Of a stretch of 64,000 nucleotides of DNA, positions 45,523-56,260 are shown piece by piece. The stretch's first letter is position 1; each line of letters starts with the position of its first letter. The DNA is from Acanthosepion lycidas. Lineage: Eukaryota; Mollusca; Cephalopoda; Sepiida; Sepiidae. Under the pieces are notes generated by a model. It ran no database searches and had not been told where the DNA came from. It saw nothing but the letters and a program-made list of their open reading frames with translations. Location of the stretch: the NCBI GenBank assembly GCA_963932145.1, contig OZ010616.1, positions 54,275,037-54,339,036 on the forward strand, read 5' to 3'. Position numbers and translations under genes: made by a program.

Positions 45523-45720
45523 CTACAGGCCAAAAGTTAAGGGCCACCCTTTGAATTTAATAATTACTAAGTTTTATACCATTTTTGGTTTAATTATCTC
45601 CTGATAATCTACTATGCTGAACTGATTTAATCCATTAGTGTATAATGTACAACATTACCTAAAATTTAAAATCAATCAATCTTAAGATTAACATTAGCCA
45701 CCAGGGTAGATTAAGTAAAA
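45523..45720 (+). mobile_element. Tc1/mariner-type terminus
   Basis: TACTACAGGCCAAAAGTTAA followed by GGGCCACC resembles a Tc1/mariner left end (CAGTGGCCAAAAGTT...). No transposase or right end was found. Confidence 0.4.
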
Positions 45721-46106
45721 AAGTACTAAAATTCTAAGGAGTAAATTATATAGTAATACTTTAATTTCATTATTACTATTATTATTAAACAAACAAAATG
45801 ATTGATGTAACTCTTCTAGTATTTTTCAACATGAGAAGAGTGCAATTTGAGAAAAAATAAAAGACACTGTTTGACAATGTTCAATAATATTTCAACAGTA
45901 TATCTGTCTTCTTCAAGCTGATTACCAGTATAACCGTTTTTCCAAGACAAGCAATATTTGTACAAAGACTTATCATTTTTTTGTAGATTTGTTTTCATTT
46001 TTATACTTGTATACAATTTTTAAATATAACTTGAAGACAGACGTACTGTTCAAATATTGTTGAACATTGTCAAATATTCTTAAATCACACTCTTCTTTAA
46101 GTGTAT

Positions 46107-46168
46107 TATTATTATTATTATTAATATTATTATTACTACTACTACTACAACAACAACAACAACAAAAA
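46107..46168. repeat. Compound (ATT)n(ACT)n(CAA)n microsatellite
   Basis: Successive trinucleotide runs ATT, ACT and ACA/CAA. They generate a poly-Asn/Cys/Ser minus-strand frame that is not a gene. Confidence 0.93.
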
Positions 46169-46559
46169 AAACATTCAGGAAGAGAAAATATTAGTGGCTT
46201 AGAGTAAGATAGTAAATTAGTTTTGAAAATAACAGACAACTTTCAAATTTTAGGCAATTCTTTGACATCCAAAGAGTTTCCAGACCTCAATCTTTTCACC
46301 TGTGCTGCAATTAAAACCTATACAAATAACTACCACCAGATTTTTGTTTATTTTTCATCACAGAATGGGCCTGGTATTTCCACACTAAAAGAGAAAACTA
46401 ACAGAGGCTTGAGGTACTGCTGGTATGTCCTTGGTTAGTATTAATGAACTTTTATTCTCAAAGTCCACATCATCATCTAATAAAGGAGTTATGCAAGTCA
46501 TTTCTAATTTTTTTAATAAATAGTAGATATATAACTATATACTAATGTATAAACTGACT

Positions 46560-46790
46560 TCTTGTATTGTGTGACCCCTGATTTGTTTTTGCATGAATTT
46601 TAACTACTCTAGAAAAAAATTACTGGTCAGTGAAATGCATGATCAAAAAAAATTACCCGTGTATAGTGCGACCACCTGTTTTACCCATGTCAAAAATATT
46701 ACCTTTGTATAGTGAAACGCATGATTTTAACCTCTTCAAAAAAAATTCTGTGTATAGTGCACACTCACTACTTTTTGTACAAAAAAAAAA
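46560..46790 (+). repeat. Degenerate repeat with 'GTATAGTG(C/A)' motif
   Basis: GTGTATAGTGCGACCACCTG, TTTGTATAGTGAAACGCATG and TGTGTATAGTGCAC occur about 60-85 bp apart, preceded by TTGTGTGACCCCTGATTTG. This suggests three or four diverged tandem copies. Confidence 0.5.
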
Positions 46791-46832
46791 AATGATAATC
46801 CCACTATACACAAGTATATACATTAATAAAGA

Positions 46833-46968
46833 TGGAATATTTTAAGACCAGTTAGATGTTTAAAATTTTATTATTCTGTTGCCAATGTTTTCTGATATTT
46901 TCATTGAATGAAACATTAGCAACAGAGTAATAAAATTTTAAACATCTAATTGATTTTCATATATTCCA
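46833..46968. repeat. 136-bp hairpin (58-bp arms)
   Basis: TGGAATAT...GTTAGATGTTTAAAATTTTA...CAATGTTT at the left is inverted at the right as AAACATTAGCAACAGAGTAA...ATTCCA, with a loop of about 20 bases. There are a handful of mismatches. Confidence 0.8.
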
Positions 46969-47023
46969 CCTCAATTACTTCACATATTTCATATCAATCC
47001 TTTTATCATACACAAACACACAT

Positions 47024-47050
47024 ATATATATGTATATATATATATATATG
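47024..47050. repeat. (TA)n microsatellite
   Basis: TA run with one GT interruption. Confidence 0.93.
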
Positions 47051-47204
47051 AATTCTGTATTTGTTATGTATATAAGAATGCTTTATCTTAAATAGCCTAA
47101 AAGAGCTTTTTTAATACACATAAAAATGCATTTTTTTATCTCATTACCCATTTTGAAAAATTGCTAAGTGTGAACAAGTTGTCAATGGATAACTAAATAA
47201 ACCT

Positions 47205-47335
47205 GCAGTTTCTGGCAGAAATCCTGATGAAAACACTCTTGTCTCACATGAAAACCCACAAACAAGATGAACAGAACTTACAAAACAGGCCAGGCCCTGT
47301 TCAAAACAACTTAGTTTGCCATATCTGAAATAAAA
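47205..47335 (+). mobile_element. LINE-C zinc-finger fragment (inverted copy)
   Basis: The plus strand reads KTLLSHMKTHKQDEQNLQNR then PGPVQNNLVCHI. The same residues (QNRPGPVQNNLVCHI) are read on the minus strand at 47680-47730, so the two copies form an inverted pair about 360 bp apart. Confidence 0.65.
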
Positions 47336-47579
47336 AATATAATTTACATACTGTCATATAAGACATAAATAAATGGAATTGTCCATTTATACAAATAAGC
47401 GGAGTTAAGTGGAGTTGAGCAGAGTTAGAATTAGACCCATTGCTAAGTGTACCTGTGTAGTAAACCTTTTATTTCATTACTTTCCCAAGAGTTTGTCTTC
47501 CTTATTTATTTCTCTCTGTTATCTTGAAAACATGAGATATAACACATACATACATACATGATGGCTGTTCACTCATTAA

Positions 47580-48060
47580 ACAAATATGACCACAATTGAC
47601 AAGTTTGATCAATGTCTTTGCTTCATGTGATAACAACAATGGCTCTTCAAATCTGCAAGTGACATGCAATGCTTATTTCTGATATGGCAAACTAAGTTGT
47701 TTTGTACAGGGCCTGGCCTGTTTTGCAATTTCTTGTTCATCTTCATCTTCTGTTTATCTTGTGGGTTTTCATGTGATAGGTGAGTCCAGAGTGATTTCAT
47801 CAGGTTTATCTGACACACCCTGAATGTTAAATTATTTCCAGCATAGTACTGATTATAATTTATGTCATGTTTTACCAATATGACTTTTGTTGTGGCTAAC
47901 TAGGCCTGCATTTGAGCAACGTACCCTGTCACATCCATCACACATATTGCTGCATCCATGATTTCTCCTTTTGTAGATGTAAGTTTTACATTTTCTTGTC
48001 TCGTTGCATATTGTAATATTGTCTTTGTTCAAAATAGCTGCAAATAGGAAGAGCATAGTT
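47580..48060 (-). pseudogene. LINE-C C-terminal zinc fingers
   Basis: The minus strand reads MCDGCDRVRCSNAGLVSHNKSH at about 47870-47950, then, after a stop, LMKSLWTHLSHENPQ. It ends with NNLVCHIRNKHCMSLADLKS then HCCYHMKQ at 47609-47730. Both are C2H2-like fingers (CxxC or CHIxNKxC, then a GL/LKSH helix). Such fingers follow the RT in several LINE families, and here they lie directly downstream of the RT relic at 48240-49150 on the same strand. There are stops between the fingers. Confidence 0.65.
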
Positions 48061-48239
48061 AGGGTATTGGAGGAACAGAAGACTAGGTAGGGAAAACAAG
48101 GAAGTTTATTAAATACTTATACATAGGAGTTCAAAATAGCCATGAATTAGGAAAGCCATAGAGAGAGTATCAAAGGAACAGATGACTAAAGGAAAACAAA
48201 GAAGTGGTTTATTAAATACTCATACATAAAACAGAATAA
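48061..48239. repeat. Short direct duplication
   Basis: A block with GCATAGTTAGGGTATTGGAGG, AACAGA(A/T)GACTA and TTTATTAAATACT(T/C)ATACATA occurs at about 48050-48126 and again at 48160-48228. It lies inside the LINE-C copy. Confidence 0.65.
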
Positions 48240-49155
48240 TTTGCGTAAATCAAATGCTACTCAAACCCTATTCTAATTTGGCTACTTGCCATATTTATAA
48301 GTAGGAGTAGTCTATTGTCACAGTAGTATGGAAGAACAGGAAGTATGATGTTTCCTACTCTACAACAAATATTTTTAGAAGATTTTAGCAGACAGTTTCC
48401 CCATTCAGGATCTTCTACAAACTACAAGAGACTGTTTTAAACAGCCCTTGAAGTGCTTTCTTGGTTTATGATGAGGTTAAATGCTATAGGGCAATGTTGC
48501 ATAGCATTTGTCTGCATATTCTGCTGTCTTCAATGCCTGAAATAATGAATGTGTATTTCAATGCTGATTGCATTTACCTTTTGGAGAACCAAGGTGTCTG
48601 GCATATGGGATATTCAGTGGATAAGTAGATTAAGAATTGATCTTAAACAAAATTAGTGGAATCTTTTTGTTTGTGATGTACATTTGATATCTCACAGGAG
48701 TATAAATAGCAGGCATATCAGTACACCAGTATTGCAGACTGCCATCTTTGTACATTTCTTAAGTCCTTTGTGAGACCAGACTCAATCTTTTAGAGTAGCA
48801 AAAGTATCAGCTGCCTTCTTCATATGGTCAAGTACTTAATTGTCAAGAGCATAGTGTCTCTTTATAATGCCCCCAAGGTATGTGAATTTGTCTACCATCT
48901 TCAGTTTGTAGCCATCCACAAATATTGATGGTTTAATGTAAAGTTAGCCCAAAGCAGGTTGGAACATGACTACTGTCTTGTCCAGGCAGATAGTGAAGAT
49001 GAAAGCTTTGCAGGAATGAGAAAGATTATTCACCAGAGCCTATATTTCTTGTTTTGTTTGGGTGGACAAATCATAGTCATTAGCACAGAGAAGATTTCAG
49101 ACAAGTGTCTTCCATCTTTGGCTTTATATTTACACATGCTTTATCCCTGATATCG
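48240..49155 (-). pseudogene. LINE-C reverse-transcriptase relic
   Basis: Reading the minus strand from 49110: a diverged ADD box region (the CDLSTQTKQEIQALV equivalent), FIFTICLDKTVVMFQPAL, IKPSIFVDGYKLKMVDKFTY, LGGIIKRHYALDN, KKAADTFATL, VWSHKGLKKCTKMAVCNTGV, then SILNL and SHMPDTLVLQKVNAISIE. This is the standard order of RT domains 5-7 and thumb (GLxISLxKTxVM, FxYLG, WxxxxL, RHLRSIL) of non-LTR elements. Stops break the frame, and the 63-codon plus-strand frame here is a shadow. Confidence 0.75.
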
Positions 49156-49207
49156 AGTACTTTCACCCATACATATAGCATAACCTAAAACTATATATTT
49201 TTGGCAT

Positions 49208-49240
49208 ATATATATGTGTGTGTGTGTGTATGTCTGTGTG
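49208..49240. repeat. (TA)n(TG)n microsatellite
   Basis: Short TA run merging into TG repeats. Confidence 0.9.
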
Positions 49241-49334
49241 AGTGCATACACCCACTTTTAAGGGAGTTATTCTGCTACTGTTTTATTGCGATGGGTCATT
49301 GATATCTTACAGAAAACTTTCTGTGTATATTTAT

Positions 49335-49750
49335 CTGCCTATATCTCTGTCTTCCCACATATTTATCTGCCTATCTCTCTCATTTCTGTCTTCTAACCTA
49401 TTTATCTGCCTATCTCTCTCATTTTTGTCTTCCCACATATTTATCTGCCTATCTCTCTCATTTTTGTCTTCCCACATATTTATCTGCCTATCTCTCTCAT
49501 TTTTGTCTTCCCACATATTTATCTGCCTATCTCTCTCATTTCTGTCTTCTAACCTATTTATCTGCCTATCTCTCTCATTTTTGTCTTCCCACATATTTAT
49601 CTGCCTATCTCTCTCATTTTTGTCTTCCCACATATTTATCTGCCTATCTCTCTCATTTTTGTCTTCCCACATATTTATCTGCCTATCTCTCTCATTTCTG
49701 TCTTCTAACCTATTTATCTGCCTATCTCTCTCATTTTTGTCTTTCAACTT
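49335..49750. repeat. 39-bp tandem array with 156-bp higher-order period
   Basis: The unit is CCCACATATTTATCTGCCTA then TCTCTCTCATTTTTGTCTT. A variant with CTAACC in place of CCCACA, preceded by TTTCTG, occurs every fourth unit (about 49393, 49549, 49705), giving B-A-A-A blocks. As 39 is a multiple of three, both strands show open 13-residue repeats (for example NERDRQINMWEDK). These are not genes. Confidence 0.95.
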
Positions 49751-49915
49751 ATTTATGTACCTACCCCTTTCTAATTTTAGCTCTACCTATTTATTTGTAT
49801 AACTTCTTTTTCTCTGTCTCCTTAACTTAGTGATATATATATCACTGTATATCTCTATGTATTTATCTTATCTCCTCTCTTTATCATTATATCTACTTAT
49901 CTGCATATCACATTT

Positions 49916-49933
49916 TCTTTCTTTCTTTCTTTC

Positions 49934-49980
<47 letters not shown>
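49916..49980. repeat. (TTTC)n(TA)n microsatellite
   Basis: TTTC repeats followed by a long TA run. Confidence 0.95.
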
Positions 49981-49983
<3 letters not shown>

Positions 49984-50095
49984 AGTTATAAGGAACTTGG
50001 TAAACCGAATTGGTAAATCCAAAGAGGATGAAATCCTGAGAGCTCAATGTTAGGACAGAGCTAATATGTAATGAAAAACAAACCACTTTAATGTA

Positions 50096-50158
50096 CCATT
50101 ACAATAATTTATTTCACCTAAATCCTTTTTTAAGGATTCAGGATCATCAGGTAAATCT
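50096..50158 (-). ncRNA. Hammerhead-ribozyme-like motif (left arm)
   Basis: Inverted copy of the right-arm motif on the minus strand, with the same core and stems. The cleavage-position nucleotide is U (complement of A50103) instead of C. Both satisfy the not-G rule for hammerhead cleavage. Confidence 0.42.
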
Positions 50159-50237
50159 TCCAACAACGAATTGAGAAAAAAACGAAAAAAAAAGGGATTC
50201 TTTTTTTTTTTTTTTTTTTTCTCAATTCGTTGTTGGA

Positions 50238-50300
50238 AGATTTACCTGATGATCCTGAATCCTTAAAAAAGGATTTAGGTGAAATAAATTATCGTAATGG
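50238..50300 (+). ncRNA. Hammerhead-ribozyme-like motif (right arm)
   Basis: Stem I is TTAC (50242-50245) with GTAA (50294-50297). Then CTGATGA (50246-50252), stem II CCTGAATCC (50254-50262) with GGATTTAGG (50271-50279, one G-U pair) and an 8-base loop. GAAA (50281-50284) follows. Stem III is formed by ATA/TAT around 50284-50292, with C50293 at the cleavage position. All invariant core residues are present. The usual G-C pair closing stem II at the core is a T-T mismatch (50253/50280), which lowers confidence in activity. Confidence 0.45.
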
Positions 50301-50339
50301 TACATTAAAGTGGTTTGTTTTTCATTACATATTTATATA

Positions 50340-50800
50340 TATATATATCCCTACATATCTGCCTATCTCTCGTTTTCTCTCTCTCTACAACTGTGTTTTC
50401 CTCTCCTTTCTCTATATATCAACATACCAGTTTGTCACTCTCACTATCTGAGTATCTTTCTTTTCTTTTTTTCTATCACTCGACTTATGTTCTATATCAT
50501 TTCACTATCTCTATCTATATTTCCTATATCATTTTGCTATCACTTCACATATTTTTTATATCATTCCATATTATCAATATCATTTTTCTATCTTTCCACA
50601 TATTTGCTATATCCTTTCTTTATCTCTCTCTATTTTTTATATTATTTTTCTATCTCGCTAAATATTTTCTATATTATTTATCTCTCACTGTACATATTGT
50701 CTATATCATTTCTCTATCGCTCCATATATTTTCCTATATCATTCCACATTATCAATATCAGTTTTCTGTCTTTCCACATATTTTCTATATCATATTTTTT
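50340..50800. repeat. Pyrimidine-rich degenerate tandem repeat, left block
   Basis: Irregular copies of a roughly 30-40 bp unit such as TATTTTCTATATCATTTCTC then TATCTCTC(C)A. The frames reading FYIISLSLSIF-like peptides are repeat products. Confidence 0.75.
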
Positions 50801-51262
50801 TTAAGCATTTCACCCCAGGCAAGGTGGGAGTGCCACTAGCACGCAAGGGGTTACAGAGAGTGGGAGCAAGAGGAAAGAGGCATGAAAGAGGAAAGGATGA
50901 AGAGAAGGATGGGGAATTAGATCAAGGCATATCAGAAGATGTCAATTGACATTACATTTGAATAGCTATCAGGGAAGCAAGTAATAGAAAGCTAGTTCCA
51001 TAGACAGGAGGTGTGAGACATGAAGCTATTGGAGTAGAAGAGACGGCTACATTTAACAGTTTCGACAGTGAAAGGGTGGGGCTGAGATGCCAACCTAGTG
51101 GCACATTTAAATTCATACAGTCTGGGAACTAGTGAAAATAGCTCATTCGAGCAGTTACCGTGAAAGTACTTGTAGAAAAGACAGAGGGAAGCAATGGCAC
51201 AACTATGAGAAAGTGACTGTAGGAGAAATGCAAGACCAGGACCAACCACATTGCATATCCGT
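50801..51262 (-). mobile_element. LINE-B 3' copy inserted in the pyrimidine repeat
   Basis: On the plus strand it starts with a T-run and GCATTTCACCCCAGGCAAGG. Read on the minus strand, 51249-50992 is an unbroken C-terminal frame: SLSHSCAIASLCLFYKYFHG, NCSNELFSLVPRLYEFKCAT, RLASQPHPFTVETVKCSRLF and WN. It is the best-preserved LINE-B protein end in the window. The pyrimidine repeat resumes at about 51265. Confidence 0.78.
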
Positions 51263-51264
51263 CT

Positions 51265-51545
51265 CTGGATTTTCTCTATCTCCCTCTATATTTGCTATAT
51301 CATTTCTCTATCTCCCTCTATATTTTTTATATCACTTCTCCATCTCCCTCTATATTTGCTATATCACTTCTCTATCTCTCTACATGTCACTTTTCTTTCT
51401 ACATATTTTTCTTTCTATGTTTGTCATTTCCTCTTTTTTCTATTTATTGTCATGTCTCTTTTCTCTCTCTTCCTATTTGTGTATCTCCTTTTTCTCTATC
51501 TCTCTTTTTCTCTCTTTTCTCTATCTTTCTAAAAAATTATCTGTC
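51265..51545. repeat. Pyrimidine-rich degenerate tandem repeat, right block
   Basis: Continues the 50340-50800 repeat (ATTTGCTATATCATTTCTCT then ATCTCCCTCT), grading into CTTTTTCTCTCT. Confidence 0.75.
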
Positions 51546-54145
51546 TTTCCTTTCTCATCCCTCTACTCAAACAAACACATCTACAAAATAAGTACTGAAG
51601 AGAGAACTTTTAATTACAGAAATGCAATGTTGCATTATAATCAACAAATGGTAGAAACAATAAGAATCATGATGATGTCAAATTGAGACAGTAAAGTGAG
51701 AATGCAACTAGTTACAGTCAGAATTTGATATAATTGTACTCCTCGTTGTTCCCAAAATTTGAAAGACGTGTTAAAATATTAACATGTTTCATCTCTCATC
51801 CAATAAGATGAAATTACCCTATTACAATTTATGTTTTTTCATAACAGATTCATTATTCTATCTTGTCAGTTTGGAACTTGTCATGTACCCATTACTTAAT
51901 TGCCTATAATCTTACCTCCAGTTATTATATCATTTCTGATTTATTGACATTTCAATCTGTGAGGGTGCTTTTCCCTAGTAATCATCCAACATTTGCTACA
52001 TCCATCTGCTTACCATGGCATTCATTGGTTAAAAGAATGGTTAAAAAAAAAAAAAATCAAATTTCATGTATTATATTACCTATTTCATTCAACTTTTCTT
52101 GATTGATGTCTTTTAAAGGAAGCCTAGCGATAAGTCACACACTTTACCACTTTATTTAAGACCTGATATCATGCGCTTTTTGACACAAGACCTAAAAACA
52201 TCATTGTGAATAGAGGATTTTTAAACTAATTTCTTAATACTAAATACAAATTGGAGATAAAGTACTCAACTTGCCCATATCGTACCTACATTGGGGAGTA
52301 ATCCATGATTTTTAACAAACTTCTTTACAGTTCCTTTTCACAATTTGCAGCCTCATTTTATTTCTAAACTATGAGGTTATTAAATATTTTTTTAATATCT
52401 GTCAAATCAACCTTATAACCCATCTAAAAACTTCAAACTTGAAAAGTAGCTATTAATTCAAGACTTCAAAATTCAGGATGTTTAATATAAATGACTGCTG
52501 TATGTTTACATCAATGCATGAACAAAATGACTTTCTTTTTAAATGGATAGAGAGATGCTGTCATCATTCAGCCAACACACTTTTATGTTATAAGTATTTA
52601 TTTGTGCATGTATGTGTGTGTATGTGTCAATTCAACCTTGCAACCAGTGTTGGATTTCCATATGGGCAAGTATGGGCTGGGACCCCCAAGGGACCTCTAG
52701 TCTTGGACCCCTGATAAAACCAAAAATGATAAATAAAGATAAGAACAGAGGGGATTTGTCTATTTTCAGATTTAATGAGGCTCCCTTGAATTTATTTTAA
52801 ACAATGTAGAATATTCAATATTTTTTTTTAGCTGTGGTAATCTCGGTTTGCAAGTCAGAATTTTCCTTCTTCATAATCTTTGTTTCTTAGGATGCTTTGC
52901 TAGTTAATTTGAATCCTAGAATTTCAGTGTAATACAAACCTTCCATTCAAGATGGAGAATGTAAGATTCTGATAAAATATCAAAGTTGTTAATGAGAAAA
53001 ATTGGATAAGTTTGAAAATCATTACAAATTTTAGTTGATGTGTTTTAGGTTTTACACCAAAAAAGTGTCATCTTCTTTTATAGACATGGTGTGTGGGGTG
53101 GTGATGCATACATAATAAAGGGGATCCCAAATTCTATTAACTCAGAATCTCTTACGGCCTAAATCCCCATCTGCTTATAAGCAATCTTAAAGCTTCAACC
53201 TTGTGGCTATTATTTTAAGACCTCAGAATTCAGAAGAGTTAGAACTCTGTAATGACTTATTTGAATAATAGAAGCATTTGCTGTCTCTGAACAAAATTGG
53301 CTTTCATCCTAAATGAGAAGATAGATGTTTCCATCATTCAGCAAATACACTTCTATATTCTAATAAGTATTATGTGTGTGCATGAGAGAGAGATAAAAAC
53401 AGCATCTTCAGGATAATGGCAGTTAAGAAGTTGACAGCATACTCTTGCCACAGTGATAAGCATCCAGTGAAAGACACAAGCACATGTTGCATCCCAAGTT
53501 ATCTCAAGAAGAGAATGTTTCAATCAGAGAAATAAGAGTGACAATGACATTTTGTAAACTGGCAGACAACCTATTAATCAACTTAGAAAGTGTTCCCAAT
53601 GAGCAGTTCTGGGAAAAAAGATAAGACTGACAATATGCAGATACCAAAAAAGTGCTAGTGTCATACAGATGGCAATATCCATGCCCCCCACCTGCTCCAA
53701 TACTTCTGAAAGAAAGGTAAGTATCATTGATATACTTCAATTTATGCAGGCTTTTTTCTCTCTCTCCAAATTGTAGATTAAAGAAAATGGTAGCCCAATA
53801 TTATTTGATGACTACTATTTTATCTTATGGTATTAAATAATAAAAAAAATTAAAAAAACTATCAGAGATTTTGAGAAAGAATATTAATATTCAATAACAT
53901 TTTTTATTACTCATAATTTTAGTCATTTTTTTTTTCAGAATTTTGTACATAACAATCTGTAAATTTTACTAAGAGAATATGTCTGGTACAGAGTTTTTTC
54001 CCCATTTCTTACTGTTTCAAATCAAGTCTGACAGGTGACTGTATTTTCTGGGTACAAAGAAAGGACTTTATACAGCTGATATAGAATACTCAGTGAAATA
54101 ACAAGACAAAAGACAAAACAAATATCACATAAGAACTTCTTTTTT
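51546..54145. other. Unassigned AT-rich DNA
   Basis: No gene is recognised. At 52640-52830 a GC-richer segment (GGGCTGGGACCCCCAAGGGA) looks like part of an old DNA transposon or other dispersed repeat, but I cannot place it. The minus-strand frame at 53504-53740 has no recognisable motif. Confidence 0.4.
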
Positions 54146-54149
54146 TTTT

Positions 54150-55800
54150 TTTTTTAAATTGGTATCACCCCATGCAAAGCAGTGAAGCCACTAAGACACA
54201 AGGTGTTAACAGGTTGTGGAAGAATTAGGAACAGAAACATTAATAATGAGTGGGAAGAGGAAAGAGTAATCAGAACAGTAGATAGTGGTTGATATTGCAT
54301 TTACATTATTGCAGATTAAAGTTGGTTGGAAAGCATGGAACTGGAAGGGAGTTCCACAAGAAAGGCAGTAAAGCCACTAAGACACAAGGTGTTACAGGTT
54401 GTGGAAGAATTAGGAACAGAAACATTAATAATGAGTGGGAAGAGGAAAGAGTAATCAGAACAGTAGATAGTGGTTGATATTGCATTTACATTATTGCAGA
54501 TTAAAGTTGGTTGGAAAGCATGGAACTGGAAGGGAGTTCCACAAGAAAGGCAGTAAAGCCACTAAGACACAAGGTGTTACAGGTTGTGGAAGAATTAGGA
54601 ACAGAAACATTAATAATGAGTGGGAAGAGGAAAGAGTAATCAGAACAGTAGATAGTAGTTGATATTGCATTTAAATTATTGCAGATTAAAGTTGGTTGGA
54701 AAGCATGGAACTGGAAGGGAGTTCCACAAGAAAGGCAGTAAAGCCACTAAGACACAAGGGGTTACAGGTTGTGGAAGAATTAGGAACAGAAACATTAATA
54801 ATGAGTGGGAAGAGGAAAGAGTAATGAGAACAGTTGATAGTGGTTGATATTGCATTTACATTATTGCAGATTAAAGTTGGTTGGAAAGCATGGAACTGGA
54901 AGGGAGTTCCACAAGAAAGGCAGTAAAGCCACTAAGACACAAGGGGTTACAGGTTGTGGAAGAATTAGGAACAGAAACATTAATAATGAGTGGGAAGAGG
55001 AAAGAGTAATCAGAACAGTAGATAGTGGTTGATATTGCATTTAAATTATTGCAGATTAAAAGTTCGTTGGAAAGCATGGAACTGGAAGGGAGTTCCACAA
55101 GAAAGGCAGTAAAGCCACTAAGACACAAGGGTTTACAGGGTGTGGAAGAATTAGGAACAGAAACATTAATAATGAGTGGGAAGAGGAAAGAGTAATGAGA
55201 ACAGTAGATAGTGGTTGATATTGCATTTAAATTATTGCAGATTAAAAGTTCGTTGGAAAGCATGGAACTGGAAGGGAGTTCCACAAGAAAGGCAGTAAAG
55301 CCACTAAGACACAAGTGTTTACAGGGTGTGGAAGAATTAGGAACAGAAACATTAATAATGAGTGGGAAGAGGAAAGAGTAATCAGAACAGTAGATAGTGG
55401 TTGATATTGCATTTAAATTATTGCAGATTAAAAGTTCGTTGGAAAGCATGGAACTGGAAGGGAGTTCCACAAGAAAGGCAGTAAAGCCACTAAGACACAA
55501 GGGTTTACAGGGTGTGGAAGAATTAGGAACAGAAACATTAATAATGAGTGGGAAGAGGAAAGAGTAATCAGAACAGTAGATAGTGGTTGATATTGCATTT
55601 AAATTATTGCAGATTAAAAGTTCGTTGGAAAGCATGGAACTGGAAGGGAGTTCCACAAGAAAGGCAGTAAAGCCACTAAGACACAAGGGTTTACAGGGTG
55701 TGGAAGAATTAGGAACAGAAACATTAATAATGAGTGGGAAGAGGAAAGAGTAATCAGAACAGTAGATAGTGGTTGATATTGCATTTAAATTATTGCACAT
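54150..55800 (-). repeat. LINE-B 3'-terminus array, 9-10 units of 185/186 bp
   Basis: The AGCCACTAAGACACAAG landmark recurs near 54187, 54372, 54557, 54742, 54927, 55113, 55299, 55485 and 55671. Each is followed by the 3' UTR and the last LINE-B codons. Early units have AAAGTTGGTTGGAAAGC (185 bp). Later ones have an extra A (AAAAGTTCGTTGG, 186 bp). In the 186-bp part the minus-strand frame stays open, producing a 381-codon repeat frame with a TTG start that is not a gene. The CACCCCATGCAAAGCAG start is the normal 3' end, preceded by a T-run (poly-A of the minus strand). Confidence 0.9.
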
Positions 55801-56260
55801 AAAGCCACTAAGACACATGGGGTTAAAGGTTTTGGAAGAATTAGGAACAGAAACATTAATAATGAACAGGATGAAAAAAGTATAATCAGGAGGACAGTAG
55901 ATAGCAATTGACATTGCATTTAAATTTTGGTAGATTAAAGTTGTCTGGAAGGCAGTTCCAGAAGTATGAGAAAAGAAACTGTTAGTATAGTTTACTGTTA
56001 CATCTAGCCAACACAACTGTAAATTGATCTAGTGCTATGCTTAAATTCAAGAAGTCTAGGTACCATAGCGAAGAGCTCTTTTGAACCATTAGCATGAAAG
56101 TATTTATAGAAAAGACATAGAGAAGTAACCTTATAGCAGTGGGAAAGTGACTGAAGCTGAGCTGCCAGATTAGGGCTAATAATATTGCTGATTCTTCTTT
56201 GGATTTTATCAAGCAGCTCAAATAAAATAGCAGGGGCACTGAGTCATATGCAGCAGCAAT
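55801..56260 (-). mobile_element. LINE-B ORF end adjoining the array
   Basis: After a truncated unit at about 55800-55900 the minus strand reads on into the LINE-B C-terminus. Residues LFYKYFHAN, VPRLLEF and IWQLSFSHFPTA-like pieces lie in different frames up to about 56240. The array is therefore attached to a more complete LINE copy on its 5' side. Confidence 0.65.

Larger units (their letters stand above)
50063..50333. repeat. Near-perfect palindrome, 120-bp arms
   Basis: Arms 50063-50182 and 50214-50333 are reverse complements with one difference (A at 50103, C at 50293). The 31-base centre is A/T-rich with GGGATTC. Such identity implies recent formation, a recent foldback insertion, or an assembly/read artefact. 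The 73-codon frame starting in the right arm is incidental. Confidence 0.95.

Noticed and set aside
45973-46239. Minus-strand frame with poly-Cys/Ser/Asn runs
   Set aside because: Translation of trinucleotide microsatellites.
47227-47245. Another hammerhead box (CTGATGA at 47225)
   Set aside because: No stem followed by GAAA at the right distance. It lies in LINE-C coding sequence.
49242-49802. 186-codon plus-strand and 138-codon minus-strand repeat proteins
   Set aside because: The 39-bp period is a multiple of three, so both strands stay open. The plus-strand frame begins at GTG. No protein family is indicated.
50310-51686. Long F/I/S/L-rich frames suggesting membrane proteins
   Set aside because: Products of pyrimidine-rich tandem repeats. 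The composition alone mimics transmembrane segments.
54289-55032. Series of 62-codon frames (also at 31181-33404)
   Set aside because: They start at TTG and come from repeated LINE-B 3' ends read on the antisense strand.
54871-56016. 381-codon minus-strand frame
   Set aside because: It begins at TTG and runs through tandem LINE-B 3' UTR units of 186 bp. It is non-coding 3' UTR read as protein.
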